A DNA stretch of 64,000 nucleotides from Rhodopseudomonas sp. P2A-2r. GTDB lineage: Bacteria > Pseudomonadota > Alphaproteobacteria > Rhizobiales > Xanthobacteraceae. The stretch spans positions 186,001 through 250,000 of the forward strand of contig NZ_CP110389.1 in assembly GCF_026015985.1 (NCBI RefSeq), given 5' to 3'. The position numbers were made by a program, and so were the translations under genes. The notes under the pieces were generated by a model that did no database searches, had not been told where the DNA came from, and saw nothing but the letters and a program-made list of their open reading frames with translations. This document shows positions 1-9,289 of the stretch, piece by piece (positions within the stretch are counted from its first letter, which is position 1; the number at the start of each line of letters is the position of its first letter).

Positions 1-1174
1 CGACGATCAGGTCGTCGCCGGAGACCTCCACCTTGACGCCATTGCCCCGCAGCATCGCCGCTGTGGCCTCCAGCCGGTCGGATTCCTTGACCCGTAATTC
101 CTTGAGGCCGCGCATGATGGTGGTGCCCTCGGCAAAGGCCGCGGCCACCGCCAGCACCAGATATTCGTCGATCATCGACGGCGCCCGCTCCGGCGGCACT
201 TCGACCCCGCGCAAGGCGGAAGCGCGGATGCGGAACCGGGCCATCGGCTCGCCGGCATCGCCACGGACCTCGCTTTCCTCGATCGAGGCGCCCATTTCGC
301 GCAAAGTGGTGAACAGTCCGGTGCGCAACGGATTGGTCATCACGTCGGTCAGCACGATGTCGGAGCCAGGCACGATCAATGCTGCGACGATCGGGAAGGC
401 GGCGGACGACGGATCGGCCGGCACCACCACCTCTGCGCCGTGCAGCTCGGGCTGGCCGGTGAGCGCAATCCGGCGTCCGTGGGCACCGTCCTTTTCGGAG
501 AGGATCTGCGCGCCAAAATGCTTCAGCATCAGCTCGGTATGGTCGCGGCTGGCCTCGGCCTCGATCACCGTGGTGATTCCCGGGGCCGACAGGCCGGCCA
601 GCAGCACCGCCGACTTGATCTGCGCCGACGCCACCGGCGTGCGGTAGAGGATCGGCAGCGGGTCGCGCGCGCCCTGCAGGGTCAGCGGCAGGCGACCGCC
701 CTCCTGGCTCGCAATCACCCGGGCGCCCATCAATTCCAGGGGATCGACGATGCGCCGCATCGGCCGGCTGCGCAGCGAGGCGTCGCCGTCAAAGGTCGCC
801 TCGATCGGGCAGCCGGCGACGGCGCCCATCACCAGCCGGCAGCCGGTGCCGGAATTGCCGAAATCCAGCGGCGCCCGCGGCGCGGCGAAGCCGGCGACGC
901 CGACACCGCGCACCGACCAGGCGAAATGTCCGGTGCGCTCCACCTGCGCACCGAGCGCCTGCATCGCCTTGGCGGTGTTGAGAACGTCCTCGCCCTCCAG
1001 CAGGCCGGAAATGCGGGTTTCGCCGACGGCCAGCGCGCCCAGAATCAAGGCACGGTGCGAGATCGACTTATCGCCGGGCACGCGCACGCGGCCCTCCAAA
1101 GCGGGGCTCTTACGCGCCGCGAGCGGGGTGGGCACAGTTGCGGGGCCGTCGGCGCGGGCGTCTGAATGGGTCAA
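1..1174 (-). CDS. aroA: 3-phosphoshikimate 1-carboxyvinyltransferase (EPSP synthase), 3' end outside window
   Basis: Transfers enolpyruvate from PEP to shikimate-3-phosphate in the cytoplasmic shikimate pathway. The visible 391 codons contain the PEP/S3P-binding segment [16 protein letters not shown] near the N-terminus, the GNSGTG segment, and a conserved RVKESDR motif toward the C-terminal side. The family is about 445 residues, so roughly 50 C-terminal residues lie beyond position 1. The start chosen is a TTG at 1174-1172 preceded by AAAGGAAC at good spacing. No ATG in this frame lies close to a ribosome-binding site, so the start is fairly but not fully certain. The gene is divergent from the FYDLN-acid gene. 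The glycine-rich variable site was not assessed for glyphosate tolerance class. Confidence 0.95.
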   Translation of the reverse strand, partial: MTHSDARADGPATVPTPLAARKSPALEGRVRVPGDKSISHRALILGALAVGETRISGLLEGEDVLNTAKAMQALGAQVERTGHFAWSVRGVGVAGFAAPRAPLDFGNSGTGCRLVMGAVAGCPIEATFDGDASLRSRPMRRIVDPLELMGARVIASQEGGRLPLTLQGARDPLPILYRTPVASAQIKSAVLLAGLSAPGITTVIEAEASRDHTELMLKHFGAQILSEKDGAHGRRIALTGQPELHGAEVVVPADPSSAAFPIVAALIVPGSDIVLTDVMTNPLRTGLFTTLREMGASIEESEVRGDAGEPMARFRIRASALRGVEVPPERAPSMIDEYLVLAVAAAFAEGTTIMRGLKELRVKESDRLEATAAMLRGNGVKVEVSGDDLIV

Positions 1175-1310
1175 GATTGTGTTCCTTTGCGCGGCAGGCT
1201 CGTACCATAAGGGCGGCACCGCGTCACGCCACGCGCAGAGCGCTATTGACAGCAGCGTGGCAACTAGCCAAGTGAAGCACCGTTTTTCAAAAATTCCCTA
1301 GGATTCACAC

Positions 1311-1733
1311 GTGGCCAAATCCGATCTCGGAACCAAGCGCATTTGCCCCACGACGGGCAAAAAATTCTACGACCTCGGCAAAACCCCGGTGATTTCACCG
1401 TATACGGGTGAGGTGGTGCCGATTGCGCCGATTCCGCCGCCGCGGACCCGCGCCGACGCTGCGTCGCGCGCCGCTGCGGCCTCCGCCGCTGCGTCCGCTG
1501 CCGAAGCGCCGGAAGTCGCCGATGCTGAAGAGGAATTGGTGCCGCTCGAGGAAGCCGACGCCGAAGAAAATACCGGCAAGAAGGCCGCGGTACTGGAATC
1601 CGAAGACGATATCGATGTAGACGAGACCATCGACGACGACGACGATGATTCGACCTTCATTGCCGACGAGGAAGAAGGCGACGAAGACGTCACCGACATC
1701 ATTGGCGACGTTTCGGGTGACGAAGAGACTTGA
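1311..1733 (+). CDS. FYDLN-acid family protein (TIGR02300)
   Basis: A 140-residue protein starting at GTG (AGGA about 8 bases upstream). The first 40 residues carry two Cys/Thr-Pro-Thr segments around the motif KKFYDLGKTP, the signature of the alphaproteobacterial TIGR02300 family (usually FYDLN, here FYDLG). Residues 45-70 are Ala/Pro-rich, and the last 70 are strongly acidic with poly-Asp runs, ending EEGDED...SGDEET. No enzymatic role is known for the family. The N-terminal segment resembles a small metal-binding or ribosomal-like fold, but only one Cys is visible. It stands alone between aroA (divergent) and tRNA-Ala, the usual neighbourhood in this order. The identification is firm; the function is unknown. 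Confidence 0.85.
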   Translation: MAKSDLGTKRICPTTGKKFYDLGKTPVISPYTGEVVPIAPIPPPRTRADAASRAAAASAAASAAEAPEVADAEEELVPLEEADAEENTGKKAAVLESEDDIDVDETIDDDDDDSTFIADEEEGDEDVTDIIGDVSGDEET

Positions 1734-1797
1734 GATCAACCCGGATCTGTGATCTGGGTTCGCCGCGCGGGACTTTCCAGAAGCCCGCGCCGGTTAA

Positions 1798-1872
<75 letters not shown>

Positions 1873-1873
<1 letters not shown>

Positions 1874-1943
1874 TCCTTCGCTCGCTTCGCGAGCTTCGGC
1901 TCGGCAAGCCACGCCAGACTATCGGGCGAAGCGAGCGAAGGAT
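1873..1943. repeat. Inverted repeat downstream of tRNA-Ala
   Basis: A perfect 17-bp inverted repeat (ATCCTTCGCTCGCTTCG at 1873-1889 and its complement at 1927-1943) separated by 37 bases. The left arm begins on the last base of the tRNA CCA. It may end the tRNA transcript, though there is no T-tract, or be a member of the ATCCTTCG-type intergenic palindromes also seen near 51.6 kb. Confidence 0.7.
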
Positions 1944-2050
1944 GTCACGCCGGAGCCCGAAGGGCGTAGGCGGACAGGAAATGTTCAGCTAAATTTTAGC
2001 GATCGCTCACAGTAAGCTCAGCCAACGTCAAGTCATGGATCCGCAAGGCC

Positions 2051-2287
2051 ATGAAGTACGTCTACATTCTCGAAAGCCTTGATTCTGAGCACTTCTACAT
2101 CGGCATTGCCGATGATCTTCGCGCACGGCTGATGAAGCATAATGCAGGTGAAGTGCCTCACACGTCGAAATATCGCCCGTGGCGAATCAAGACCTATGTC
2201 GCGTTCAGCGACGAACGACAGGCTTTTGCCTTCGAGCAATATCTGAAGTCCGGATCCGGCCGCGCCTTCGCAAAGAAGCGCCTCTAA
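2051..2287 (+). CDS. GIY-YIG domain protein (YhbQ/UPF0213-like)
   Basis: A 78-residue single-domain protein of the GIY-YIG nuclease superfamily. The YVYIL and FYIGI strands that name the fold are at residues 3-19. The conserved Arg is in the following DDLRARLMKH segment, and the catalytic-type Glu lies in AFAFEQYLKS. Family members of this size are stand-alone structure-specific or single-strand endonucleases or inactive relatives, often of uncertain function, and are commonly mobile. It ends just before the convergent ohrR gene. No good Shine-Dalgarno sequence is visible, so expression is uncertain. Domain assignment is secure; the biological role is unknown. Confidence 0.85.
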   Translation: MKYVYILESLDSEHFYIGIADDLRARLMKHNAGEVPHTSKYRPWRIKTYVAFSDERQAFAFEQYLKSGSGRAFAKKRL

Positions 2288-2290
2288 CGC

Positions 2291-2755
2291 TCATGCCTCC
2301 AGCGCCGCCGTCAGCCTGTCCCGCAACGCCACCAGTTCATCCTTCATCGACACCAGTTCTTCGACTGAACAGGCCGAGGCCGCCAGCACGCCTTGCGGCA
2401 CGCTCTTGGCCTTGTCGCGCAGCGCGTGGCCTTGCGGCGTCAGTGCGATCAACACCTGGCGCTCGTCGTCGACGCTGCGGGTACGGCGAATCAGTCCGGC
2501 GGTCTCGAGCCGCTTCAGCAGCGGCGTCAGCGTGCCCGAATCGAGGAACAGCCGCTGGCCGATGTCCTTGACCGGGACGTCATCGCGCTCCCACAGCACC
2601 AGCATCACCAGATATTGCGGATAGGTCAGCTCAAGCCGCTCGAGCAGCGGCTTGTAGAGGCGATTGAAGGCATGCGCGGTGGAATACACCGCGAAGCAGA
2701 TCTGGTTGTCGAGCTTCAGCGGCGGATACGCCGCGGACTTCCTTGCCATCGCCAT
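2291..2755 (-). CDS. ohrR: MarR-family organic hydroperoxide sensor/repressor OhrR
   Basis: A cytoplasmic dimeric winged-helix repressor that senses organic peroxides and controls ohr. It has 154 residues. The N-terminal helix contains LDNQICFAVYS, where the Cys (residue 20) matches the single reactive sensing Cys of the OhrR family. The winged helix follows, with SGTLTPLLKRLETAGLI as recognition helix and RSVDDERQVLI as wing. A second Cys, in the C-terminal helix (ASACSVEEL), fits the two-Cys OhrR subgroup. It is divergent from ohr, with operator-like palindromes in the shared 150-bp intergenic region, so autoregulation plus ohr repression is expected. An alternative start at the third codon (also ATG) is possible. 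Confidence 0.93.
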   Translation of the reverse strand: MAMARKSAAYPPLKLDNQICFAVYSTAHAFNRLYKPLLERLELTYPQYLVMLVLWERDDVPVKDIGQRLFLDSGTLTPLLKRLETAGLIRRTRSVDDERQVLIALTPQGHALRDKAKSVPQGVLAASACSVEELVSMKDELVALRDRLTAALEA

Positions 2756-2803
2756 CTCCGGTCCCGATGCGTCGCAGCGCCAATCTGGGCCCTCGCCGCC
2801 TCA

Positions 2804-2880
2804 CAATCAATTGACCACAATTAAATTGCGGCCCCGCTCTTTTATATTGCGCACAATCTAATTGCGCGAAATATAAAAGG
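2804..2880. promoter_or_regulatory. OhrR operator region between ohrR and ohr
   Basis: Three AT-rich palindromic boxes of the CAATT/AATTG type: CAATCAATTG (2804-2813), CAATTAAATTG (2818-2828) and CAATCTAATTG (2854-2864). The second is identical to the core of the known Bacillus OhrR operator. The third sits at the centre of a larger inverted repeat (2839-2853 against 2863-2879, one small interruption). They lie in an otherwise GC-rich sequence directly between the divergent starts. Binding is inferred from motif and position. Confidence 0.75.
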
Positions 2881-2907
2881 CACTGAATTCGAACAAGGAG
2901 AGCTCAC

Positions 2908-3333
2908 ATGTCAGTCAACGTCCTCTACAAGACCAGCGCCAAGGCCACCGGCGGCCGCGACGGCCATGCCGCCACCCTGGACGGCGCGCTCGACGTCAAA
3001 CTCGCCACGCCGAAGGAACTCGGCGGCGCCGGCGGTGCAGGCAACAACCCCGAGCAGCTGTTCGCGGCCGGCTACGCCGCCTGCTTCATCGGCGCGATGA
3101 AGTTCGTCGCGTCGCAGGGCGGGCCGAAGATTCCGGCCGACGTTGCGGTGACCGCGACGGTCGGCATCGGCCCGCGCTCGGCGGGCGGTTTCGGCCTCGA
3201 CGTCGAACTCGCGGTGTCGTTGCCGGGCCTCGCCAAGGATGAGGCCGCAGCGCTGGTCGAGAAAGCGCATCAGATCTGCCCTTACTCGAATGCCACTCGC
3301 GGCAATATCGACGTCCGCTCCACGATCGCCTGA
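2908..3333 (+). CDS. ohr: Organic hydroperoxide resistance protein Ohr
   Basis: A thiol peroxidase of the Ohr/OsmC family that reduces organic and fatty-acid hydroperoxides using lipoyl reductants. It has 141 residues, the usual Ohr length. The catalytic Cys pair is visible: Cys59 in AAGYAACFIGAM and Cys124 in HQICPYSNATRGN. The Arg/Glu-rich active-site segments and the N-terminal VLYKTSAKATGGRDG strand are also present. A strong ribosome-binding site (AAGGAGA) precedes the ATG. It is divergent from ohrR and followed by a good stem-loop terminator, so it is a single-gene transcript induced by peroxide. Confidence 0.97.
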   Translation: MSVNVLYKTSAKATGGRDGHAATLDGALDVKLATPKELGGAGGAGNNPEQLFAAGYAACFIGAMKFVASQGGPKIPADVAVTATVGIGPRSAGGFGLDVELAVSLPGLAKDEAAALVEKAHQICPYSNATRGNIDVRSTIA

Positions 3334-3343
3334 TCGGGCACCC

Positions 3344-3377
3344 AAGCCGGCTCGCCAGTCTCTGGCGGGCCGGCTTT
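3344..3377 (+). terminator. Stem-loop terminator after ohr
   Basis: A 15-bp stem (3344-3358 with 3362-3376, one T.G pair) and a three-base loop, followed by a short T run. It begins ten bases after the ohr stop codon. Confidence 0.75.
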
Positions 3378-3500
3378 CCGCGGCCATGCCGTCCGCTTCG
3401 GGGCAACACCCGAAATCGCATGGCGGCCCTGCGTTTGCGAAGACGCGTTTTGGATGGTTTATGGGTCGAACGACCACAACAAAAGCATCAGAAACGCCTC

Positions 3501-4709
3501 ATGATCCCCAATATTGCTCCCGGCGCCATCGCCGGCCTGCGCGTGATCGACCTGTCGCGCGTCCTAGGTGGCCCCTATTGCACGCAGATTCTGGCCGACC
3601 ACGGCGCTGACGTCATCAAGGTCGAGCCGCCGGCCGGCGACGAGACCCGCGACTGGGGCCCTCCGTTCCACGACGACGACGCGGCGTACTTCATCGGCGC
3701 CAACCGCAACAAGCGCTCGATCGGCCTCGACCTCGCCTCCGAGGCCGGCCGCGTGGTGCTGATGCGCATGCTCGAAGATGCCGATGTCATGATCGAAAAC
3801 TTCAAGCCCGGCACGCTCGACAAATGGGGCATCGGCAACGATGTGCTGCGCGAAAAATTCCCGAAGCTGGTGCATTGCCGGATTTCCGGCTTCGGCGGCG
3901 ACGGCCCCCATGGCGGGCATCCCGGCTATGACGCCATCATCCAGTCGATGGTCGGGCTGATGGCCGCGACCGGCTCGCAGGAGAGTGGCCCGACGCGCAT
4001 CGGCGTCGCGCTGGTCGACATGGCGACCGGGCTCTATGCCTGCGTCGGCATCCTGATGGCGCTGGCAGAGCGGGCGAAATCGGGCCTCGGCCAGTTCGTC
4101 GAGGCCACTTTGTACGAGACCGGCCTCGCCATCATGCACCCGCACACCGCGAACTACTTCTACAATGGCGGCAAGCCGCCGGCGCTGACCGGCAACGAGC
4201 ATCCCAACCTGTATCCCTATTCGGTGTTTGCAGCGCGCGACGGCAATATCTTCGTTGGCGTCGGCAACGACGCCACGTTCCGCAAGCTCTGCAAGGAACT
4301 CGGCAAGCCGGAGATGGGCACCGATCCGCGGTTCGCGCGCAACCGCGACCGGGTCGTCAACCGCGACGCGCTGCGCGCCGAGCTCGAGGCGATCCTGAAG
4401 GACGAGGACGGCGAGCCGCTGTGCCGGCGCCTGCTCGCGGCCGGCCTTCCCGCCGGCCCGGTGCAGTCGATCGACAAGGCGCTCGCCAACCCGCACACCA
4501 TCGCGCGCGGCGATATCATCGAAAAGGACTGGTACAAGGGCGTCGCCTCGCCGGTCCGTTTCGATCGCACCAAGGCCAGCCTGCGCCGGGTACCGCCGAA
4601 ATTCAGCGAGCACGCCACGGAAGTGCTCGGGGAGTTCGGCTATTCCGCCGATGAAATCGGCTATCTTGTCGCCAAAGGGACCGTCAGCGGCCCTGAACGC
4701 AAGCGCTAG
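3501..4709 (+). CDS. Class III (CaiB/BaiF family) CoA transferase
   Basis: Transfers CoA between a CoA thioester and a free carboxylate through an aspartyl-CoA intermediate. It has 402 residues from the ATG at 3501. The N-terminal LRVIDLSRVLGGPYCTQILADHGADVIKVE segment and the NRNKRSIGLDL motif are typical. The expected catalytic Asp is Asp173 in VALVDMATGLYA. The frame is open 27 codons further upstream, but the 3501 start gives the family's normal N-terminus. The substrate cannot be read from sequence: succinyl-CoA, formyl-CoA and 2-methylacyl-CoA enzymes all look alike here. It lies alone between ohr and the ugp operon and ends at an 11-bp hairpin. Confidence 0.9.
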   Translation: MIPNIAPGAIAGLRVIDLSRVLGGPYCTQILADHGADVIKVEPPAGDETRDWGPPFHDDDAAYFIGANRNKRSIGLDLASEAGRVVLMRMLEDADVMIENFKPGTLDKWGIGNDVLREKFPKLVHCRISGFGGDGPHGGHPGYDAIIQSMVGLMAATGSQESGPTRIGVALVDMATGLYACVGILMALAERAKSGLGQFVEATLYETGLAIMHPHTANYFYNGGKPPALTGNEHPNLYPYSVFAARDGNIFVGVGNDATFRKLCKELGKPEMGTDPRFARNRDRVVNRDALRAELEAILKDEDGEPLCRRLLAAGLPAGPVQSIDKALANPHTIARGDIIEKDWYKGVASPVRFDRTKASLRRVPPKFSEHATEVLGEFGYSADEIGYLVAKGTVSGPERKR

Positions 4710-4725
4710 GTCGCGTTCCCGGGAT

Positions 4726-4752
4726 GCGATGCGGCGCGTCACGCCGCATCGC
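4726..4752 (+). terminator. Hairpin after CoA-transferase gene
   Basis: A perfect 11-bp inverted repeat (4726-4736 and 4742-4752) with a five-base loop, 17 bases after the stop codon. There is no T-tract. Confidence 0.5.
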
Positions 4753-4899
4753 GCGGGGCTGCGGATACGACCATGTGACGGCTTTCCCTGGCTGACACTT
4801 TCGCCGTAGCGTCGCCTCGACTATACGGTCATCTGAACGTCACACAGCGCCTGTACCCGGCGCATTCAACGATGATGACGGCCACCCGGGAGAAATTGA

Positions 4900-6213
4900 A
4901 TGATTCGCCGACACTTGAACCTTGCCGCACTGCTGGCCTCCAGCCTGGTGCTGGCGTCACCCGCTTACGCCGTGACCGAGATTCAGTGGTGGCACGCGAT
5001 GACCGGCGGCAACAACGACATCGTCAACAAGCTCGCTGAGGATTTCAACGCCAGCCAGTCCGATTACAAGGTCATTCCCACGTTCAAGGGCAGCTATCCC
5101 GATACCATGAATGCCGGCATCGCCGCATTCCGGGCCGGCACCGCGCCGCACATCATGCAGGTGTTCGAAGTCGGCACCGCGACGATGATGAGCGCCAAGG
5201 GCGCCATCAAGCCGGTCTACCAGCTGATGAAGGACGCCGGCGAGCCGTTCGATCCCAACAATTATCTGCCTGCAATCACCGGCTACTACTCGACCTCGAA
5301 GGGCGAGATGCTGTCGTTCCCGTTCAACTCGTCCTCGATGGTGATGTGGATCAACCTCGATGCGCTGAAGAAGGCTGACATCGCCGAGATCCCGAAGACC
5401 TGGCCCGAGGTGTTCGAGGACGCCAAGAAGCTCAAGGCAGCCGGATACACGACCTGCGGCTTCTCCAATGCCTGGGCCACCTGGGCGCATATCGAACAGT
5501 TTTCGGCCTGGCATAACGTGCCGATCGGCACCAAGGCGAACGGCCTCGACGGCTTCGACACCGAGCTGAAGTTCAACACGCCGCTTGAGGTCAAGCACCT
5601 GCAGACGCTGATCGACCTGCAGAAGGACAAGACCTACGATTATTCCGGCCGCGCCAATGCCAGCGAGAGCCGTTTCAGCTCCGGCGAATGTCCGATCTTC
5701 CTGACCTCGTCGGGCTATTACGCCAGCGTCAAGGGCACCGCCAAGTTCAACTTCACCTCCGCTCCGATGCCCTACTACCCCGACGTCGCCGGCGCACCGC
5801 AGAATTCGATCATCGGCGGCGCATCGTTGTGGGTGATGGGCGGCAAGAAGCCCGAGGAATACAAGGGCGTCGCAAAATTCTTCACGTTCCTGAGCGACAC
5901 CAACCGCCAGGCCAAGCTGCACCAGGAGTCGGGCTATCTGCCGATCACCAAGGCCGCCTATGAGAAGACCAAGGCGGACGGTTTCTATGAGAAGAACCCG
6001 ATCCTGCAGACGCCGCTGAAGGAACTGACCAACAAGGAGCCGACGGAGAACTCCCGCGGCCTCCGCTTCGGCAACATGGTGCAGATGCGCGACATCTGGG
6101 CCGAGGAAATGGAAGCGGCCCTTGCCGGACAGAAGACCGCGCAGGCTGCGCTCGACGCTGCGGTGACCCGCGGCAATGCGATGTTGCGTACGTTCGAGAA
6201 GTCCGCGAAGTAA
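4900..6213 (+). CDS. ugpB: Periplasmic binding protein, UgpB-like (glycerol-3-phosphate/glycerophosphodiester importer)
   Basis: Periplasmic solute receptor for a family 1 carbohydrate-type ABC importer. It has 437 residues with a signal peptide of about 24 residues ending SPAYA. The mature protein opens with VTEIQWWHAMTGGNND and contains FKGSYPDTMNAGIAAFRAG, ELTNKEPTENSRGLRFGN and a C-terminal GNAMLRTFE segment, all characteristic of UgpB. It is first in ugpB-A-E-C, separated from ugpA by a 118-bp palindromic repeat. Specificity for glycerol-3-phosphate is inferred from similarity to UgpB; a related phosphodiester is possible. No Pho box was recognised upstream. Confidence 0.9.
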   Translation: MIRRHLNLAALLASSLVLASPAYAVTEIQWWHAMTGGNNDIVNKLAEDFNASQSDYKVIPTFKGSYPDTMNAGIAAFRAGTAPHIMQVFEVGTATMMSAKGAIKPVYQLMKDAGEPFDPNNYLPAITGYYSTSKGEMLSFPFNSSSMVMWINLDALKKADIAEIPKTWPEVFEDAKKLKAAGYTTCGFSNAWATWAHIEQFSAWHNVPIGTKANGLDGFDTELKFNTPLEVKHLQTLIDLQKDKTYDYSGRANASESRFSSGECPIFLTSSGYYASVKGTAKFNFTSAPMPYYPDVAGAPQNSIIGGASLWVMGGKKPEEYKGVAKFFTFLSDTNRQAKLHQESGYLPITKAAYEKTKADGFYEKNPILQTPLKELTNKEPTENSRGLRFGNMVQMRDIWAEEMEAALAGQKTAQAALDAAVTRGNAMLRTFEKSAK

Positions 6214-6224
6214 TATCTGGCGCT

Positions 6225-6342
6225 GTCGTCGCCCGGCCAGGCGCAATTGCGCGTATGGACCGGGCGACCCAGTCAACGCAGACGTCCGTTTGTCCGACAG
6301 GCGATTGCGTTGACTGGATCACCCGCTTTCGCGGGTGACGAC
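6225..6342. repeat. Family-B palindromic repeat inside the ugp operon
   Basis: Two imperfect arms: 6225 onward GTCGTCGCCCGG...CCCAGTCAACGC, and GCGTTGACTGG...GTGACGAC ending at 6342. Each arm has its own stem-loop. It is related to the repeats at 29587-29699 and 61486-61605. It lies between the ugpB stop and the ugpA start, like the REP element between malE and malF in Escherichia coli. Confidence 0.75.
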
Positions 6343-6382
6343 ATCATGAGTTTTGATCGTTCTCCGGGACCCGTCGACCTGC

Positions 6383-7264
6383 ATGGAAAAGACAGCCGTT
6401 TTCAAGAACAAGCTGCTGCCCTATCTGCTGCTGGTGCCGCAGCTGGCCATTACGTTTGTATTTTTCTATTGGCCGGCACTCCAGGCGGTCTGGCAATCGT
6501 TCCTGCGCGAGGACGCCTTCGGCCTGAGTTCGGATTTCATCGGACTGGAGAACTACCAGGCGCTGTTCGCGCAGCCGGAATACTACAAGGCGATGGGCGT
6601 GACCGTGGTGTTTTCGTCGCTGGTGGCGGCGCTGTCGCTGACCATCGCGCTGCTGTTCGCCACGCAGGCCGACAAGAATCTGAAGGCGGCTCCCGTCTTC
6701 AAGATGCTGATGATCTGGCCCTACGCCGTGGCCCCGGCCGTCGCCGGCGTGCTGTGGCTCTTCATGTTTCATCCCACGCTCGGCACGCTGGCGCGGCCGC
6801 TGCGCCTGCTCGGCTTCGACTGGAATCCGCTGCTCAACGGCAACCATGCCATGACGCTGGTCGTCATGGCCGCGGTGTGGAAGCAGATCTCCTACAACTT
6901 CCTGTTTTTCCTGGCCGGCCTGCAGTCGATCCCCCGCAGCGTGCTGGAAGCCGGCGCCATCGACGGCGCCGGGCCGCTGCGCCGGTTCTGGACCATCACC
7001 TTTCCGCTGCTGTCGCCGACGACGTTTTTCCTGCTGGTCGTGAATGTCGTCTACGTGTTCTTTGACACGTTCGGCATCATCGACGCCGTGACCGGCGGCG
7101 GCCCGGCCGGGACGACCACGACGATGGTCTACAAGGTCTATGCCGATGGCCGGCTCGGCGGCGATCTCGGCAGCTCGGCCGCGCAATCCGTCGTGCTGAT
7201 GGTGATCGTGATCGCCCTGACCGCGATCCAGTTCCGCTACGTCGAGCGCAAGGTGCAGTACTGA
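6383..7264 (+). CDS. ugpA: ABC transporter permease UgpA
   Basis: Inner-membrane permease subunit of the UgpBAEC importer. It has 293 residues, matching the usual UgpA length (about 295). About six hydrophobic segments are visible, the first at [23 protein letters not shown]. The cytoplasmic EAA loop that docks to the ATPase is [23 protein letters not shown] near residue 195. The ATG at 6383 is chosen over an upstream TTG in frame because it gives the family N-terminus and clears the intergenic repeat. Its stop overlaps the ugpE start by one base, so the two are translationally coupled. Confidence 0.93.
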   Translation: MEKTAVFKNKLLPYLLLVPQLAITFVFFYWPALQAVWQSFLREDAFGLSSDFIGLENYQALFAQPEYYKAMGVTVVFSSLVAALSLTIALLFATQADKNLKAAPVFKMLMIWPYAVAPAVAGVLWLFMFHPTLGTLARPLRLLGFDWNPLLNGNHAMTLVVMAAVWKQISYNFLFFLAGLQSIPRSVLEAGAIDGAGPLRRFWTITFPLLSPTTFFLLVVNVVYVFFDTFGIIDAVTGGGPAGTTTTMVYKVYADGRLGGDLGSSAAQSVVLMVIVIALTAIQFRYVERKVQY

Positions 7265-8112
7265 TGGTCGAGCACCGCCGCTGGAACGATATCGTCGCCT
7301 ACGCCATCCTGATCTTCGGCGTCTTCATCGTCGCCTTTCCGGTCTACATCGCCTTCATCGCCTCCACGCACGACGCCGCCACCGTGGTCAACGGCAACAT
7401 GCCGCTGTCGCCGGGCGGCCACGCCATGGAGAACTATTACCGGGCCGTCTTTGTCGGTGCGTCGCGTTACAGCCGTGAGCCGGTCGGCCAGATGTTGCTG
7501 AATTCCTTCATCACGGCCGCGGGCATCGCGATCGGCAAGATCTTCATCTCGATCCTGTCGGCCTATGCCGTGGTGTATTTCCGCTTTCCGTTCCGCAAGA
7601 CCGCATTCTGGATCATCTTCGTCACCCTAATGCTGCCGGTCGAGGTGCGCATCTATCCGACCTACAAGGTGATCGCCGATCTGCACATGCTCGACACCTA
7701 TGCCGGGCTGATCCTGCCGCTGATCGCCTCGGCCACCGGCACGCTGCTGTTCCGGCAGTTCTTCATGACCATCCCCGATGAATTGCTGGAGGCCTCGCGC
7801 ATCGACGGCGCCGGCCCGTTCCGCTTTTTCAAGGATACCCTGCTGCCGCTGTCGGTCACGACCATCGCGGCGCTGTTCGTGATCCAGTTCATCTACGGCT
7901 GGAACCAGTATCTGTGGCCGCTGCTGGTGACCACACAGGACTCGATGCAGACCATCGTCACCGGCATCAAGAAGATGCTGACGACCACCGACGAACTTGC
8001 CGAATGGCAACTGGCCATGGCCACCGCTATTCTTGCGATGGTGCCGCCGGTCGCCGTGGTGGTGTTCATGCAACGACTGTTCGTGCGCGGACTTGTTGAG
8101 ACCGAGAAGTAG
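7264..8112 (+). CDS. ugpE: ABC transporter permease UgpE
   Basis: Second permease of the Ugp importer, 282 residues. It has six predicted membrane segments starting with [22 protein letters not shown] and the EAA loop [23 protein letters not shown] near residue 180. The N-terminal extracytoplasmic loop containing [11 protein letters not shown] is typical of UgpE. The ATG overlaps the ugpA stop (TGATG). ugpC starts seven bases after the stop. Confidence 0.94.
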   Translation: MVEHRRWNDIVAYAILIFGVFIVAFPVYIAFIASTHDAATVVNGNMPLSPGGHAMENYYRAVFVGASRYSREPVGQMLLNSFITAAGIAIGKIFISILSAYAVVYFRFPFRKTAFWIIFVTLMLPVEVRIYPTYKVIADLHMLDTYAGLILPLIASATGTLLFRQFFMTIPDELLEASRIDGAGPFRFFKDTLLPLSVTTIAALFVIQFIYGWNQYLWPLLVTTQDSMQTIVTGIKKMLTTTDELAEWQLAMATAILAMVPPVAVVVFMQRLFVRGLVETEK

Positions 8113-8119
8113 GAAGCAA

Positions 8120-9214
8120 ATGTCGAACGTCTCGCTGCGTAACGTGCGAAAAACCTATGCCGGCGGATTCGAAGCCATCAAGGGCATCGACTTCGAAATT
8201 GCCGACGGCCAGTTCTGCGTGCTGGTCGGCCCCTCGGGCTGCGGCAAGTCCACGCTGCTGCGGATGGTGGCGGGGCTGGAAACCATCAGTTCCGGCGAAA
8301 TCGACATCGGCGGCCGCGTCGTCAACCAGATCGAGCCGGCGGACCGCGACATCGCCATGGTGTTCCAGAACTACGCGCTCTACCCGCATATGAGCGTCTA
8401 CAACAACATGGCCTACGGACTGCGCAACCGCGGCATGAAGGAGCCGGAGATCGATGCGCGCGTGCGCGAGGCCGCGAAGATTCTCGAGATCGGCGCCATG
8501 CTCGACCGCAAGCCGCGGCAGCTGTCCGGCGGGCAGCGCCAGCGCGTCGCCATGGGCCGCGCCATCGTGCGCCAGCCGAAGGTATTTCTGTTCGACGAGC
8601 CGCTGTCCAATCTCGACGCCAAGCTGCGCGTGGCCATGCGGGTCGAGATCCGCAAGCTGCAGCGCCGGCTCAAGACCACCTCGATCTACGTCACCCACGA
8701 TCAACTGGAAGCCATGACCCTGGCCGATATCCTGGTGGTGATGAATGGCGGCCAGGTCGAGCAGATCGGCAATCCCCTCGACATCTACCGCAAGCCGGCC
8801 ACCACCTTCGTGGCGTCCTTCATCGGCGCGCCGCCGATGAACCTGATCACGATGCGGCCCGGCGAGATCGGCGTCCAGTTCGCCGGCGACAGCCGCGGCA
8901 AGGCCGAGGCGGGCATCCTGGGCGTACGCCCGGAAGACCTGGCTATCTCCACCGACGCAACGGCAGAGGGCGGCATCGCCCTGGAATTGACCGTGGAAGC
9001 GATCGAACGGGTCGGCCCGGAGACCTTTGTCTACGGCTCCCGTCAGGGCGCACAGGGCGTCAGCGCAACCCCCGGCGAATTGCCTCCGGGCGAGGTGATC
9101 GTCCGGGTCCCCGGCCAGATCGCCCCCGCCATCGGTGAGCAGATCCGCGCCATCGCGCCGCGCGACAAGCTCCATCTGTTCAGCGCCAACGGCCGGGCGC
9201 GGATCGATATTTGA
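8120..9214 (+). CDS. ugpC: ABC transporter ATP-binding protein UgpC
   Basis: Cytoplasmic ATPase energising UgpAE, 364 residues. Walker [10 protein letters not shown] is at 37-45, the signature [17 protein letters not shown] follows, Walker B is [16 protein letters not shown], and the switch is VTHDQLEA. The C-terminal 120 residues form a TOBE/MalK-type regulatory domain ([22 protein letters not shown]). The frame is open upstream of 8120, but AGGAAG precedes this ATG and the protein then starts with the family's [13 protein letters not shown]. It is the last gene of the operon. No clear terminator was seen before the heat-shock promoter at 9259. Confidence 0.95.
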   Translation: MSNVSLRNVRKTYAGGFEAIKGIDFEIADGQFCVLVGPSGCGKSTLLRMVAGLETISSGEIDIGGRVVNQIEPADRDIAMVFQNYALYPHMSVYNNMAYGLRNRGMKEPEIDARVREAAKILEIGAMLDRKPRQLSGGQRQRVAMGRAIVRQPKVFLFDEPLSNLDAKLRVAMRVEIRKLQRRLKTTSIYVTHDQLEAMTLADILVVMNGGQVEQIGNPLDIYRKPATTFVASFIGAPPMNLITMRPGEIGVQFAGDSRGKAEAGILGVRPEDLAISTDATAEGGIALELTVEAIERVGPETFVYGSRQGAQGVSATPGELPPGEVIVRVPGQIAPAIGEQIRAIAPRDKLHLFSANGRARIDI

Positions 9215-9258
9215 CCCGATTCAGCATTTTACAATCAAATTGGCGCAGTTTGCGGGTG

Positions 9259-9288
9259 CTTGAACAGCCGGAATGTCGTGCCCATATT
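9259..9288 (+). promoter_or_regulatory. RpoH (sigma-32)-type promoter for hsp20
   Basis: A -35 CTTGAA (9259-9264), 16 bases, then CCCATATT (9281-9288). This fits the heat-shock consensus (CTTGAA ... CCCCATNT) and lies about 95 bases before the Hsp20 start. Confidence 0.7.
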
Positions 9289-9289
9289 G

